This document shows, one piece after another, positions 48,564-57,305 of a DNA stretch of 64,000 nucleotides (positions within the stretch are counted from its first letter, which is position 1; each line of letters begins with the position of its first letter). The position numbers were made by a program, and so were the translations under genes. Source of the DNA: Clostridium sp. BJN0013. GTDB taxonomy: Bacteria; Bacillota; Clostridia; Clostridiales; Clostridiaceae. The notes under the pieces are model-generated. The model saw nothing but the letters and a program-made list of their open reading frames with translations. It ran no database searches and was not told where the DNA came from. The DNA is taken from positions 310,001-374,000 of the forward strand of contig NZ_CP162495.1 in assembly GCF_040939125.1 (NCBI RefSeq), given 5' to 3'.

Positions 48564-49580
48564 ATGAAAGTTCTTACTGTAGTAATACCCTGTTACAATT
48601 CAGCAGATTATATGGATAGGGCAATAGAATCATTGCTAATTGGGAACGAGGATTTAGAAGTTTTGATTGTAGATGATGGCTCTAGTGATAATACTTCGAT
48701 AATTGCTGACGAATATGAGGAGAAATACCCCAATATAATACGTGCAATACATAAAGAAAATGGCGGTCATGGTGATGCAATAAACACAGGGCTTAGATAT
48801 TCAAAAGGCATATATTTTAAAGTTTTAGATAGTGATGACTGGTTTGATAAAAATAGTCTAAAAAAAGTACTTGATATATTAAAAAATATGATTAATAATT
48901 CTAAACCATTGGATATGCTTATTGCAAATTATGTATATGAAAATATAAATATGCATAAATCAAAAAGCATTAATTATAAAGGTGCAATGCCAGAAGAAAA
49001 AATATTTACATGGGATGATTTAGGACATCTTAAAAACAGCCAGAATATATTAATGCACTCAGTTATTTACCTTACAGAGATTCTTAAAAAATGTAATCTA
49101 GAGCTTCCTAAACATACATTTTATGTGGACAACATTTTTGTGTATAAACCGTTGCCTTATGTAAAAACAATATATTATGTAAATGTGGATCTTTACAGAT
49201 ATTTTATTGGAAGAGAAGATCAATCAGTTAATGAAAAAGTAATGATTAAACGTATTGATCAGCAGATTAAAGTAACAAAAATGATTATTGACTGTTACAA
49301 TCCTATGATTATAAAATCTAAAAAGTTACGTAAATATATGATTAAATATTTGGTTATGATGATGACAATTAGTACGGTACTTTTATTAAAAGACAATACA
49401 GAAGAAAGTCTAAATAAAAAAGAAGAACTTTGGTATTATCTAAATTCTAAAAATAGGGATTTGTATGAAGAAATAAATAAATCAGTTTTGGGTTTGTTTA
49501 TGCAAATTAAAGGCTTATTAGGAAGGAATATCATATTATTAGCTTATTCATTATCAAGAAGGATATTTGGATTTAATTAG
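48564..49580 (+). CDS. Family 2 glycosyltransferase
   Basis: The 338-residue protein has the GT-A fold N-terminus: LTVVIPCYNSADYMDRAIES, LEVLIVDDGSSDNTS, ENGGHGDAINTGLRYSKG, and the metal-binding VLDSDDWFD. The C-terminal region has a hydrophobic stretch and a basic tail that may contact the membrane. It starts immediately after the PAP2 gene (AGGAGG site inside that gene), and its convergent neighbour is a UDP-galactopyranose mutase, so a cell-surface glycan role is likely. Confidence 0.92.
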   Translation: MKVLTVVIPCYNSADYMDRAIESLLIGNEDLEVLIVDDGSSDNTSIIADEYEEKYPNIIRAIHKENGGHGDAINTGLRYSKGIYFKVLDSDDWFDKNSLKKVLDILKNMINNSKPLDMLIANYVYENINMHKSKSINYKGAMPEEKIFTWDDLGHLKNSQNILMHSVIYLTEILKKCNLELPKHTFYVDNIFVYKPLPYVKTIYYVNVDLYRYFIGREDQSVNEKVMIKRIDQQIKVTKMIIDCYNPMIIKSKKLRKYMIKYLVMMMTISTVLLLKDNTEESLNKKEELWYYLNSKNRDLYEEINKSVLGLFMQIKGLLGRNIILLAYSLSRRIFGFN

Positions 49581-49620
49581 TAATGAATCTCTATGTTATT
49601 AATGAAGCATTATATGTAGA

Positions 49621-49660
49621 TGCATTGAAGGTTTGATGATTAAACTTTCAATGCATTTTA
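49621..49660. terminator. Terminator between convergent glycosyltransferase and glf genes
   Basis: TGCATTGAAGGTTT pairs with AAACTTTCAATGCA around TGATGATT with one bulge, followed by TTTT; probably bidirectional. Confidence 0.82.
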
Positions 49661-50782
49661 CTAGATATTTTTAGACATCTCATCTTCCACACACATCAAG
49701 GCCTCTGCTACAACATTATGCATGTCAAAATATCTATACATTCCAAGACGTCCGCCAAATATAACTTTGTTTTCTGTATCTGCCAATGCCTTATATTTTG
49801 CATATAATTTATTATTTCTATCATCATTCATTGGGTAATACGGTTCATCACCATGTTGCCATGTGGTGGGATATTCCCTTGTGATTACTGTTTTAGGATT
49901 AACATTTCTACTTTGACAGCCAAATTCAAAATGCTTATGTTCAATTATTCGGGTATATGGAACATCATATTCTGTAAAATTAACAACTGCATTACCTTGA
50001 TAATTCTCACAATCCAGAATTTCTGTTTCAAAACGAAGAGAACGATATTCAAGCTTCCCATAACGATATTTGTAATATTCATCGATCATTCCAGTGAAAA
50101 CAATTTTATCTGCAAGAGATGTTAGTTCATCATGTTGCTTAAAGAAATCAGTCTCAAGGCGGACTTCGATGCCTTGCAGCATTTTCTCAATGATTTGTGT
50201 ATAACCTCCAATTGGTATTCCCTGGTATTTATCATTAAAGTAGTTGTTATCGTAGGTAAAACGAACTGGCAGCCTTTTTATAATGAAACTTGGAAGTTCT
50301 GTTGCCTTACGTCCCCACTGTTTCTCTGTATAACCTTTGACTAACTTCTCGTAGATATCTCTACCAACCAGACTTATTGCCTGTTCCTCAAGATTTTGAG
50401 GTTCAGTAATACCGGCTTCTTTAATCTGTTGTTGAATTTTGGCTTTTGCCTCTGATGGGGTAATTACTCCCCACATCCTATTGAATGTGTTCATATTGAA
50501 AGGCATATTATAGAGTTCAGATTTATATCTGGCAACAGGGGAGTTCGTGTATCTGTTAAACTCAGCAAATTGATTCATGTATTCCCACACCTTCCTGCTA
50601 TTTGTGTGGAAAATGTGTGCACCATACTGATGTACTTGAATTCCCTCTATTTGTACTGTATGTATATTTCCCCCAATATGTGAACGTTTGTCTATTACAA
50701 GACATTTCTTACCTGCTTTAGTAGCTTCATATGCAAATATTGATCCAAATAAACCGGATCCAACAATTAAATAGTCATACAT
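49661..50782 (-). CDS. glf: UDP-galactopyranose mutase
   Basis: The FAD enzyme of about 373 residues interconverts UDP-galactopyranose and UDP-galactofuranose. The N-terminal dinucleotide fold is YLIVGSGLFGSIFAYEATKAG with KCLVIDKRSHIGGN; the substrate-binding motifs GAHIFHTNSRKVWEY and EKQWGRKATELP, and the C-terminal GRLGMYRYFDMH, are all present. The ATG at 50782 follows AAAAGGGGGA. It implies a galactofuranose-containing glycan. Confidence 0.96.
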   Translation of the reverse strand: MYDYLIVGSGLFGSIFAYEATKAGKKCLVIDKRSHIGGNIHTVQIEGIQVHQYGAHIFHTNSRKVWEYMNQFAEFNRYTNSPVARYKSELYNMPFNMNTFNRMWGVITPSEAKAKIQQQIKEAGITEPQNLEEQAISLVGRDIYEKLVKGYTEKQWGRKATELPSFIIKRLPVRFTYDNNYFNDKYQGIPIGGYTQIIEKMLQGIEVRLETDFFKQHDELTSLADKIVFTGMIDEYYKYRYGKLEYRSLRFETEILDCENYQGNAVVNFTEYDVPYTRIIEHKHFEFGCQSRNVNPKTVITREYPTTWQHGDEPYYPMNDDRNNKLYAKYKALADTENKVIFGGRLGMYRYFDMHNVVAEALMCVEDEMSKNI

Positions 50783-50849
50783 TCTCAATCCCCCTTTTAA
50801 TTGGTACCATTATTAAAATAAAATTTAAGACAGCTTTATACATATTAGT

Positions 50850-51000
50850 ATTTATTTACAATGTTTTCAAATATCGGATCAATGCCGTTAATATAATCAT
50901 TAATACTAGTGCTTATCTCTATATCTGGTTTAAGTGTATCATCAATAAGTATATCATTCTCCCTTTTTAAACTAAACAATACCAGATTACCCCCTAAAAT
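50850..51000 (-). pseudogene. S41-type peptidase C-terminal fragment
   Basis: A minus-strand frame reads VLFSLKRENDILIDDTLKPD, then EISTSINDYINGIDPIFENI, and ends. This is the tail seen in S41 (C-terminal processing) peptidases: xIxPDIxV...DYLNGxDxxL. The catalytic part is absent. Confidence 0.45.
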
Positions 51001-51122
51001 CTAATAAATTTCTTCACTTATTTTAAAATTAAACCTTTTTATTTTGACTTTATTTTTAAAATAGAAGTATGGTAGTATTAAATTAAAGATGTAAATTTTA
51101 TAAACAAAGGATATAGTTATTT

Positions 51123-51330
51123 ATGGAGATATTTAAATCAATATTTTATTTTGTGGTAGCAGGATTATTTGAAATAGGTGGCGGATATCTTGTATGGCTG
51201 TGGTTAAGGAATGGTAAAAGTTATGGTATGGTTTAGCAGGAGCTATAGGTCTTATTATTTATGGTATAATACCTAGCTTATCCTCTACTAATGGCAGCTT
51301 TCGGATAAATTCAAAGCAAATTTAGTTAGA
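51123..51330 (+). pseudogene. YnfA-family (UPF0060) membrane protein, frameshifted
   Basis: The frame starts [20 protein letters not shown] and continues [14 protein letters not shown] before a TAG. A neighbouring frame then continues [20 protein letters not shown]. This is the N-terminal half of YnfA, a four-helix membrane protein; a one-base loss broke the frame, and the second half is missing. Confidence 0.75.
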
Positions 51331-51437
51331 AGAGGTATCTTAATTGAAAAAATTGCTAATATGTAAATTTACCCATTTATAGATTTACATATTAACAATT
51401 TCAATGGTTATATTAGCTAATAATTATATTATTTTAA

Positions 51438-51968
51438 CTAAAATATATTAATATATTTAAAAGGATATGCTCTAAAAATTACATGCCCCTTTATATCTTT
51501 TATATTTATAAAACCAAGTATTCTGCTGTCAGTGCTATTTTCTCTATTATCCCCAAGTACAAAAATATATCCTTCAGGTATAACATAATCTGTATTAGAG
51601 GAATTGCATTCAGTAATTGTACCCTGTGGAAGATAATTCTCTGAAAGAAGTTGACCGTTTAAATAGACTTTTCCATCTCTTATATTAATTTTATCATCAG
51701 CTATGCCTATTACTCTTTTTATATAATTATCGTTATTTTCATTATTGGAATTAAAAATAACAATTTCCCCTCTATTTATATGTCCAATTTCTGTACTGAT
51801 CTTCTCTACAAATAGTATGTCTTTATTGTTAAGTGTAGGCTGCATAGAGGGGCCTATTACATCTACTCTTGCAAAAACGTAACTATGAAATATAAATAAA
51901 AATCCAAGAGCTAATAAAATGATTAGTATATATTCTTTTAAACTTTTGAAAATTGTTTTATGATTCAA
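51438..51968 (-). CDS. lepB: Signal peptidase I
   Basis: The 176-residue type I signal peptidase has one N-terminal membrane helix (about 12-34). The catalytic Ser lies in VIGPSMQPTL, the Lys in DNYIKRVIGIADDK, and the C-terminal GDNRENSTDSR box is complete. It is of the short Gram-positive type. It removes signal peptides of secreted proteins at the outer membrane surface. It stands alone in an accessory setting, so it may be one of several. Confidence 0.95.
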   Translation of the reverse strand: MNHKTIFKSLKEYILIILLALGFLFIFHSYVFARVDVIGPSMQPTLNNKDILFVEKISTEIGHINRGEIVIFNSNNENNDNYIKRVIGIADDKINIRDGKVYLNGQLLSENYLPQGTITECNSSNTDYVIPEGYIFVLGDNRENSTDSRILGFINIKDIKGHVIFRAYPFKYINIF

Positions 51969-52128
51969 TTATTACCCTCCTTACTACTACTTAATAATTA
52001 TATCATTATTTAGTTGATTTTTGGTTGTTGCCCTAAAGTTGTTAAATAATTTTAACAATTTATTTTTTTATAGGTAAACTCTTGATTTGTATAAATTATA
52101 TTTTACACATATATCTAAATATTCATCC

Positions 52129-52164
52129 AATTACCTAGAGTATTTTTTATAGAAATGTACAAAC
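52129..52164 (+). promoter_or_regulatory. Conserved motif upstream of the SASP gene
   Basis: AATTACCTAGAG plus ATTTTTTATAGAAATGTAC is closely matched at 43395-43429. At 45 nt before the SASP start it is in the right place for a forespore (sigma G) promoter, but I cannot define the boxes with certainty. Confidence 0.4.
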
Positions 52165-52208
52165 TTTAAATATAATCAGTAAAAATCACTATAAAAGGAG
52201 TGTTTATT

Positions 52209-52406
52209 ATGGCATATAACAGTAATAAATTAGCAGTACCACAAGCTAGAGAAGCTTTAAATCAGTTTAAAATGGAATCAGCTAGAGAAGTGGGAGTAAA
52301 TTTAAAAAATGGTTATAATGGAGATCTTACTTCAAGAGAAGTCGGTTCTATAGGTGGAAATATGGTAAAAAAAATGGTTGAGGCTTATGAACAAGGTCTA
52401 AAGTAA
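52209..52406 (+). CDS. Alpha/beta-type small acid-soluble spore protein
   Basis: The 65-residue protein binds and protects spore DNA. It shows the family pattern: NKLAVPQAREALNQFKMESA, then REVGVNLKNGYNGDLTSREV, and the C-terminal GSIGGNMVKKMVEAYEQ. The site cut by GPR in this family (after the TEFASE-like Glu) is represented by MESARE. The start is the ATG at 52209, after AAAGGAG; a GTG at 52200 lies in that site. It is followed 7 nt later by copy 2 of the repeated structured element. Confidence 0.95.
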   Translation: MAYNSNKLAVPQAREALNQFKMESAREVGVNLKNGYNGDLTSREVGSIGGNMVKKMVEAYEQGLK

Positions 52407-52412
52407 TATTTA

Positions 52413-52568
52413 ATCCGAAAGCTGCAATTAGCTAATACTCCCATCTTCTTCAAAGTGGGAGATAAGCACTACTACGCAGCTGGATAACTTTTTCTAAGGT
52501 TTAGATGGAGAAAAGAAAAGCATTTCTCATAAGCAAACTCCACCTGAACTTAAGAATCACTTAATAAA
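52413..52568 (+). ncRNA. Repeated structured element, copy 2 of 3
   Basis: Same blocks as at 18749 with substitutions. The closing stem is AGCTGC with GCAGCT (a perfect 6 bp unlike copy 1), the second hairpin is a perfect CTCCCA/TGGGAG around TCTTCTTCAAAG, and the long stem is GGTTTAGATGGAG with CTCCACCTGAACT. It starts 7 nt after the SASP stop and ends TTAATAAAAAGCC. Confidence 0.6.
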
Positions 52569-52723
52569 AAGCCTGTACCTTTAAATAAAGATTCAGGCTT
52601 TATTTAAAAATCTATAACAGGTTAAAATGTTCCAAGTTTAAATTTTTATTATCTAAATATAAAATTAATAAATGGTTAAAATAAAGATAAATAACTATAA
52701 AAAATAATATAGGTGATGATAAT

Positions 52724-52918
52724 ATGAAAAATGGATTAATTACAACAGCCTTAGGTACTGCAGTTACTGCAGGATCAGTTGCATTAAGAGCATCAGATTT
52801 AAAAAATAGAAGAATGCATAAAAATGACGTTGTTCCTATGATAGAAACAGCTGCTTTGGGATTTGGATTAGCACATATTGTTTTGGGAACTGTAGATTTA
52901 TTGCAAAATCGAAGATAA
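52724..52918 (+). CDS. Small conserved-looking hydrophobic protein
   Basis: The 64-residue protein has two Ala/Gly/Leu-rich segments (4-24 and 42-58) with a charged centre (DLKNRRMHKND), like a small membrane or spore-associated protein. An AGGTGATG site precedes it. I do not recognise the family. A hairpin follows at 53013. Confidence 0.5.
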   Translation: MKNGLITTALGTAVTAGSVALRASDLKNRRMHKNDVVPMIETAALGFGLAHIVLGTVDLLQNRR

Positions 52919-53012
52919 ATTAAAAATCGTTATTTATATGTTTAGCATTGAAAATATTCTTAAAATTTTGAGTTGAGAAACTCTAATCTATAAATATAAT
53001 AATTTTAACATA

Positions 53013-53036
53013 TAGCAGTCTTCTAGAAGACTGCTA
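53013..53036. terminator. Hairpin between convergent genes
   Basis: TAGCAGTCTTC pairs with GAAGACTGCTA around a TA; perfect palindrome without a clear T-run, between convergent genes. Confidence 0.6.
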
Positions 53037-53076
53037 TAGTAAGTTATACTAATAATTGTTTTAATCATATTTAATA

Positions 53077-54072
53077 TTACCTTGTGACTTGTTTTAATAT
53101 TTTTGGATAAATTATTATTTTAGCAATCTTATTAATATATTTGGAAGAGAGAATTATAACAATAAAAAATGAAAGTATAATAATAAATATTTCGGTTCTG
53201 AAGGATTCTATGTAATCGAAAAATTTATATTTAAGCAATAACTTTATAATAAAACCGTGAAATAAATATACGGTCATACTTCTAGAACCTAGATGAGTAA
53301 AAAAGAATTTTTTATCTGGAATTAATGTTAATATACAAATAGATATAATTATGGCTAATATATATATAGCTGTGCGAATAATACAATTAGGATATATGGA
53401 GTCATTTAATTGTGAATAGGAAAGACTACCATAGAACCATTTATAATTGATTTTATTATTTATTAAATATAATAAGAAAAAAATGGCTAGTAAAGTTGAA
53501 ACCGCATATTTTTTTACAAAGTATTGTTTAATAATAGTTATGTGGCGCTTTTGGGTAAAGTATCCCATTAAGAAATAAGGGAAAAATGTTATGGTTCTTG
53601 ATAAACTCAAATAATATCCAACGTTAGTATCATATCCACATAATATAGAAATAAGAAGTGAAATTATAATGCAGTATTTAATTTTGGAAAAGTAAGGTAA
53701 TACAAGATTCCATGTAAATAGAGAAAGAAGATACCATGTAATCCAATAAGGATAAACTAAAGTAATTTTGAAGTTTTGTGCTTTTAGAATGTAAATATTA
53801 AATAAAGAATATAATAATTGAAAAATAACATAGGGTACAAAAATATTATTAATTTTAGAAAAAAGTTTTTCTTCATTATTGATATTTTTTGAAAAATATC
53901 CTGAAATAAAAACAAATAAAGGCATATGGAAAGAGTATATAAATACATATAATAATTTAATATTTAAATGTGAGTTTATTAGAGGTTCTATGGTATGTCC
54001 AACTACTACAAGAATAGTTAATAATAGTTTTAAGTTGTCAAAATAATCTTCCCTACAATTTTTTAAATTCAT
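53077..54072 (-). CDS. Acyltransferase family 3 membrane protein
   Basis: The protein of about 331 residues has around ten hydrophobic segments and the N-terminal family pattern YFDNLKLLLTILVVVGHTIE, where the histidine is catalytic, and FHMPLFVFISGYF. These enzymes acetylate or succinylate cell-surface sugars. The ATG at 54072 follows a TGGAG site; the ATG at 54084 is within the site. It may modify the same surface glycan as the glf/GT2 genes. Copy 3 of the structured element lies just upstream on the opposite strand. Confidence 0.9.
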   Translation of the reverse strand: MNLKNCREDYFDNLKLLLTILVVVGHTIEPLINSHLNIKLLYVFIYSFHMPLFVFISGYFSKNINNEEKLFSKINNIFVPYVIFQLLYSLFNIYILKAQNFKITLVYPYWITWYLLSLFTWNLVLPYFSKIKYCIIISLLISILCGYDTNVGYYLSLSRTITFFPYFLMGYFTQKRHITIIKQYFVKKYAVSTLLAIFFLLYLINNKINYKWFYGSLSYSQLNDSIYPNCIIRTAIYILAIIISICILTLIPDKKFFFTHLGSRSMTVYLFHGFIIKLLLKYKFFDYIESFRTEIFIIILSFFIVIILSSKYINKIAKIIIYPKILKQVTR

Positions 54073-54098
54073 ATTAAACTCCATCTTTATGTAATATT

Positions 54099-54245
54099 TT
54101 AGCCAAACGCTGGAATTAGATAATCTCCAACTTGTTCAAAGTGTGGGATAAGCACTGCTTGCATTTGGATAAGTTCTTTTAAGCTTCAGATGGAGAAAAG
54201 TATTCCTCAAGCAAATTCCATCTGAACCTAAGAATCACTTGATAT
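54099..54245 (+). ncRNA. Repeated structured element, copy 3 of 3
   Basis: It aligns with copies 1 and 2 throughout. The closing stem is CCAAACGC with GCATTTGG (one mismatch), and the long stem is CTTCAGATGGAG with TTCCATCTGAAC. The block GTTCAAAGTG and the end CTAAGAATCACTTGATA are conserved. It begins 27 nt upstream of the divergently oriented acyltransferase gene. Confidence 0.6.
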
Positions 54246-54433
54246 TTATTATTCTATGTTTATACTGTTACAATATAGTGTTATATTAATTAATTAAATT
54301 TGTATTTTTTGAAAATTTAGTTAATAATGTTAACAAATATTAAAATGTAGGATTTCTATATCTTAATAGAAAACCCTACATTTCATAAAGTGTTATTATA
54401 TTTGTGTATAAGAGGGAAAGCAATTAATAAAAA

Positions 54434-55033
54434 TTATACCATTTCACTTTTTTCATCTAATTTTGCATACATTCTATCTTGTTGCTTAGTTGTAAATTGA
54501 AAGTATATTTCTGTATTGGAAACGGATTTATGACCCAACCACCATTGTAATTCCTTTATGTCCATATCAGATTCAGCCAAATGGACAGCAGTTGTATGCT
54601 TTAAAGCATGGAAATGGTGTTTGGATTTATCTTCAATGCCAGCCATTGAACAGTATTTTTTCATAAGATAATCCAAGGTCTGTCTTGAAATTGGATTATT
54701 TTTTTGACTTGAAAATAATACCTGGGAGGTTGAAGTTATGTTATTTTCAACAATATATTTATCTAGAATATATTTAGTTTTAGAATCTAATCTTAAAGTG
54801 TTATTATTACTGCCTTTAAGTCGCCTACAGTAAAGTTCACCTTTTGAAGCATTGTAATCTTGCAATTTTAATAAAGCAATTTCAGAAACTCTTAAACCGC
54901 ATCTATAAGCTATTCTAAAGATAGCTAAATCCCTAAGAGAATGAGAAGTGTAAGTGTTCTCAATTGTTTTAAAAAGAGAATATGCTTCTTGTTGTGTTAA
55001 ATATTTAATTTTACTTTCATTATTTCTTGACAT
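54434..55033 (-). CDS. Tyrosine recombinase (XerC/D-like), catalytic domain only
   Basis: The 199-residue protein corresponds to the catalytic domain of phage-type integrases without an N-terminal arm domain. Catalytic Arg I lies in RCGLRVSEI, the Lys in RLKGSNNN, the C-terminal His in WWLGHKS, and the Tyr in TEIYFQF. The second box, normally HxLRH, reads HALKHT, so Arg II is replaced by Lys. It may be a small resolvase or inversion-type recombinase; no inverted-repeat target is visible next to it. Confidence 0.88.
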   Translation of the reverse strand: MSRNNESKIKYLTQQEAYSLFKTIENTYTSHSLRDLAIFRIAYRCGLRVSEIALLKLQDYNASKGELYCRRLKGSNNNTLRLDSKTKYILDKYIVENNITSTSQVLFSSQKNNPISRQTLDYLMKKYCSMAGIEDKSKHHFHALKHTTAVHLAESDMDIKELQWWLGHKSVSNTEIYFQFTTKQQDRMYAKLDEKSEMV

Positions 55034-55343
55034 AATTATTCTCCTTAGCTAGTTATTATACAAAATAAATATTTTGTACAATTTCGTCATAATATATTTT
55101 AAACATTTATATATAATTCTATGTAAATTAATATATAATAATTTGAATGGAATGTCAAAAAACAATTAAATTTTATATACTAATGGAGTATAATTTAATA
55201 TTATGAGTAGATTGTGGTGTATACTTTTATTAGTTAAAGTACTATAATAAGTAAAAAAAGTTTTAATAAATAGTACAGGATATTTTTTAAAAATATAAAA
55301 GTATCAGTGTAAAATATTATTTTAAATCTAAAGGAGGATTAAC
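55034..55343. other. Intergenic region between recombinase and ilvE
   Basis: Divergent promoter region of about 310 bp, AT-rich. No T-box or other leader is seen before ilvE; it ends with AAAGGAGG. Confidence 0.4.
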
Positions 55344-56366
55344 ATGGGCAAGACTATAAATATTGATTGGAATGAGCTGGGATTTGACTATATCAAAACG
55401 GATTTCAGATATATTTCTGTTTGGAAAGGTGGCAGCTGGGACGATGGAAAGCTAGTAGAAGATAATATGCTTACTATAAGTGAAGGTTCACCAGCACTCC
55501 ATTATGGACAACAATGTTTTGAAGGATTGAAATGTTATCGTAGAAAGGATGGAAAAATACAATTATTTAGGCCGGATCAAAATGCAAAACGACTAAATAA
55601 TAGCTGCAGACGTTTATTAATGCCTGAAATACCAGAAGAAAAGTTTATTAGTGCATGTACCCAGGTTGCAAAAGCTAATGAAGGCTATGTTGCACCTTAT
55701 GGCACAGGGGCTACTCTTTATCTTAGACCATTTGTAATAGGAGTGGGGGATAACATTGGAGTTAAACCTGCAGAAGAGTACATATTTTGCGTGTTTTGTT
55801 GCCCGGTAGGACCTTACTTTAAAGGAGGAGTTACACCTGTTAACTTTACAATTTCAGATTATGATAGAGCAGCACCATATGGAACAGGAGCAGCAAAGGT
55901 TGGAGGAAATTATGCTGCAAGCTTACTTCCTCATGAAAATTCTGCTAAGAGAGGTTTTGCAGATTGTATATATCTTGATCCCGCTACCCATACTAAAATA
56001 GAAGAAGTAGGAGCTGCGAATTTTTTCGGAATTACTAAAGATAACAAATTTGTAACACCAAAGTCACCATCTATATTGCCTAGCATCACGAAGTATTCTT
56101 TATTATATATAGCTAAGGAATATTTAGGCATGCAGGTTGAGGAAAGAGATGTTTATATAAATAAAATAGATGAGTTTGCTGAAGCTGGAGCATGTGGTAC
56201 GGCAGCTGTAATAACCCCTATTGGAGGTATAGAATATAAAAATGAACTTCATGTATTTTATAGTGAAACAGAAGTAGGCCCTGTAACTAGAAAACTTTAT
56301 GATACACTTTATGGGATTCAATTTGGAGATGTAAAGGCCCCTAAGGGATGGATTGTAGAAGTATAA
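55344..56366 (+). CDS. ilvE: Branched-chain amino acid aminotransferase
   Basis: The 340-residue class IV PLP enzyme (BCAT type II-like) transfers amino groups between glutamate and branched-chain keto acids. [14 protein letters not shown] near residue 53, [23 protein letters not shown] (PLP lysine) and EEVGAANFF are the family hallmarks. The ATG follows AAAGGAGG. It is a single gene with its own terminator, just before the core raiA-secA-prfB region. Confidence 0.96.
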   Translation: MGKTINIDWNELGFDYIKTDFRYISVWKGGSWDDGKLVEDNMLTISEGSPALHYGQQCFEGLKCYRRKDGKIQLFRPDQNAKRLNNSCRRLLMPEIPEEKFISACTQVAKANEGYVAPYGTGATLYLRPFVIGVGDNIGVKPAEEYIFCVFCCPVGPYFKGGVTPVNFTISDYDRAAPYGTGAAKVGGNYAASLLPHENSAKRGFADCIYLDPATHTKIEEVGAANFFGITKDNKFVTPKSPSILPSITKYSLLYIAKEYLGMQVEERDVYINKIDEFAEAGACGTAAVITPIGGIEYKNELHVFYSETEVGPVTRKLYDTLYGIQFGDVKAPKGWIVEV

Positions 56367-56392
56367 ATGTAAAAATAATACTTCAGTATCTC

Positions 56393-56430
56393 AAAATAAG
56401 CACTGGTATAAAACCGGTACTTATTTTTTA
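56393..56430 (+). terminator. Terminator after ilvE
   Basis: AAAATAAGCACTGGT pairs with ACCGGTACTTATTTTT with two mismatches, around ATAAA, followed by T. Confidence 0.88.
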
Positions 56431-56625
56431 TTTGGCATTTTTAAAACATTGATAAAATGATAAAACTAAATTTTTGTTAATTTGCTATTAAACTCTATTG
56501 TAATTTATGGGTAACAGTATTAAAATGTAGTTAACAATTAATAATAATTTCGTAATATAATTTTATAAAATTTATCCTTTACATAAGTATATGCCAAGGA
56601 TAACGATAAGGAAGGGGCTGGAAAT

Positions 56626-57153
56626 ATGAAAATAACTGTGAATGGAAAGAATATTGTGCTAACAGATGCATTGAAAAATGCAGTGAGGAAAAAGTTATCT
56701 AAAATTGATAAGTATTTCAACCCTGATGTAGAAGCTCATGTTACGTTAAGTGTACAAAAAAACAGACAGAGGATTGAAGTTACAATTCCCTTTGGTGGGG
56801 TTATACTAAGAGGAGAAGAAGAAAATGATGATATGTACGCTTCAATTGACTTAGTTCTAGATAAATTAGAAGGACAGATAAGAAAACAAAAGACAAAACT
56901 TTTAAAGAGAAATAATTCTGAATCTTTAAGGTTTCAGTTTATACCAGATGAGAAAGAAACTGATAACGAGGAACATAAAATAGTGAAAACTAAGAGATTT
57001 GCAGTAAAGCCTATGTCATCAGAAGAAGCAGTTCTTCAGATGGAACTTTTAGGTCATAGCTTTTTTGTATATCGAGATGCTGATAATGGAGATGTAAATG
57101 TGATATATAAAAGGCGAGATGGAAATTATGGATTGATAGAACCGGAATTTTAG
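56626..57153 (+). CDS. raiA: Ribosome hibernation promoting factor, long form
   Basis: The 175-residue protein has the N-terminal S30AE domain (MKITVNGKNIVLTDALKNAV, then VTLSVQKNRQRIEVTI) and the C-terminal dimerisation domain (KRFAVKPMSSEEAVLQMELL, then GHSFFVYRDADNGDVNVIYKR), so it is long HPF, which dimerises 70S ribosomes in resting cells. The order raiA-secA-prfB is conserved in clostridia, normally with comFC next upstream. Here comFC is about 29 kb away. A hairpin follows. Confidence 0.96.
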   Translation: MKITVNGKNIVLTDALKNAVRKKLSKIDKYFNPDVEAHVTLSVQKNRQRIEVTIPFGGVILRGEEENDDMYASIDLVLDKLEGQIRKQKTKLLKRNNSESLRFQFIPDEKETDNEEHKIVKTKRFAVKPMSSEEAVLQMELLGHSFFVYRDADNGDVNVIYKRRDGNYGLIEPEF

Positions 57154-57165
57154 AGGTTAACTACA

Positions 57166-57193
57166 GGGAGGAAGCAGAGCTTCCTCTCTTTAT
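57166..57193 (+). terminator. Terminator after raiA
   Basis: GGGAGGAAGC pairs with GCTTCCTCTC around AGA with one G-T pair, followed by TTTA. Confidence 0.75.
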
Positions 57194-57305
57194 AATTCAA
57201 GATATACAGTAATTAATCAGTGTTTAAGTTGAATAGCATATAATTAGATGATATAATTTAAAAGATGTACTTTTTTATAAAATTTAACGGGTGAGGATGA
57301 AAAAA

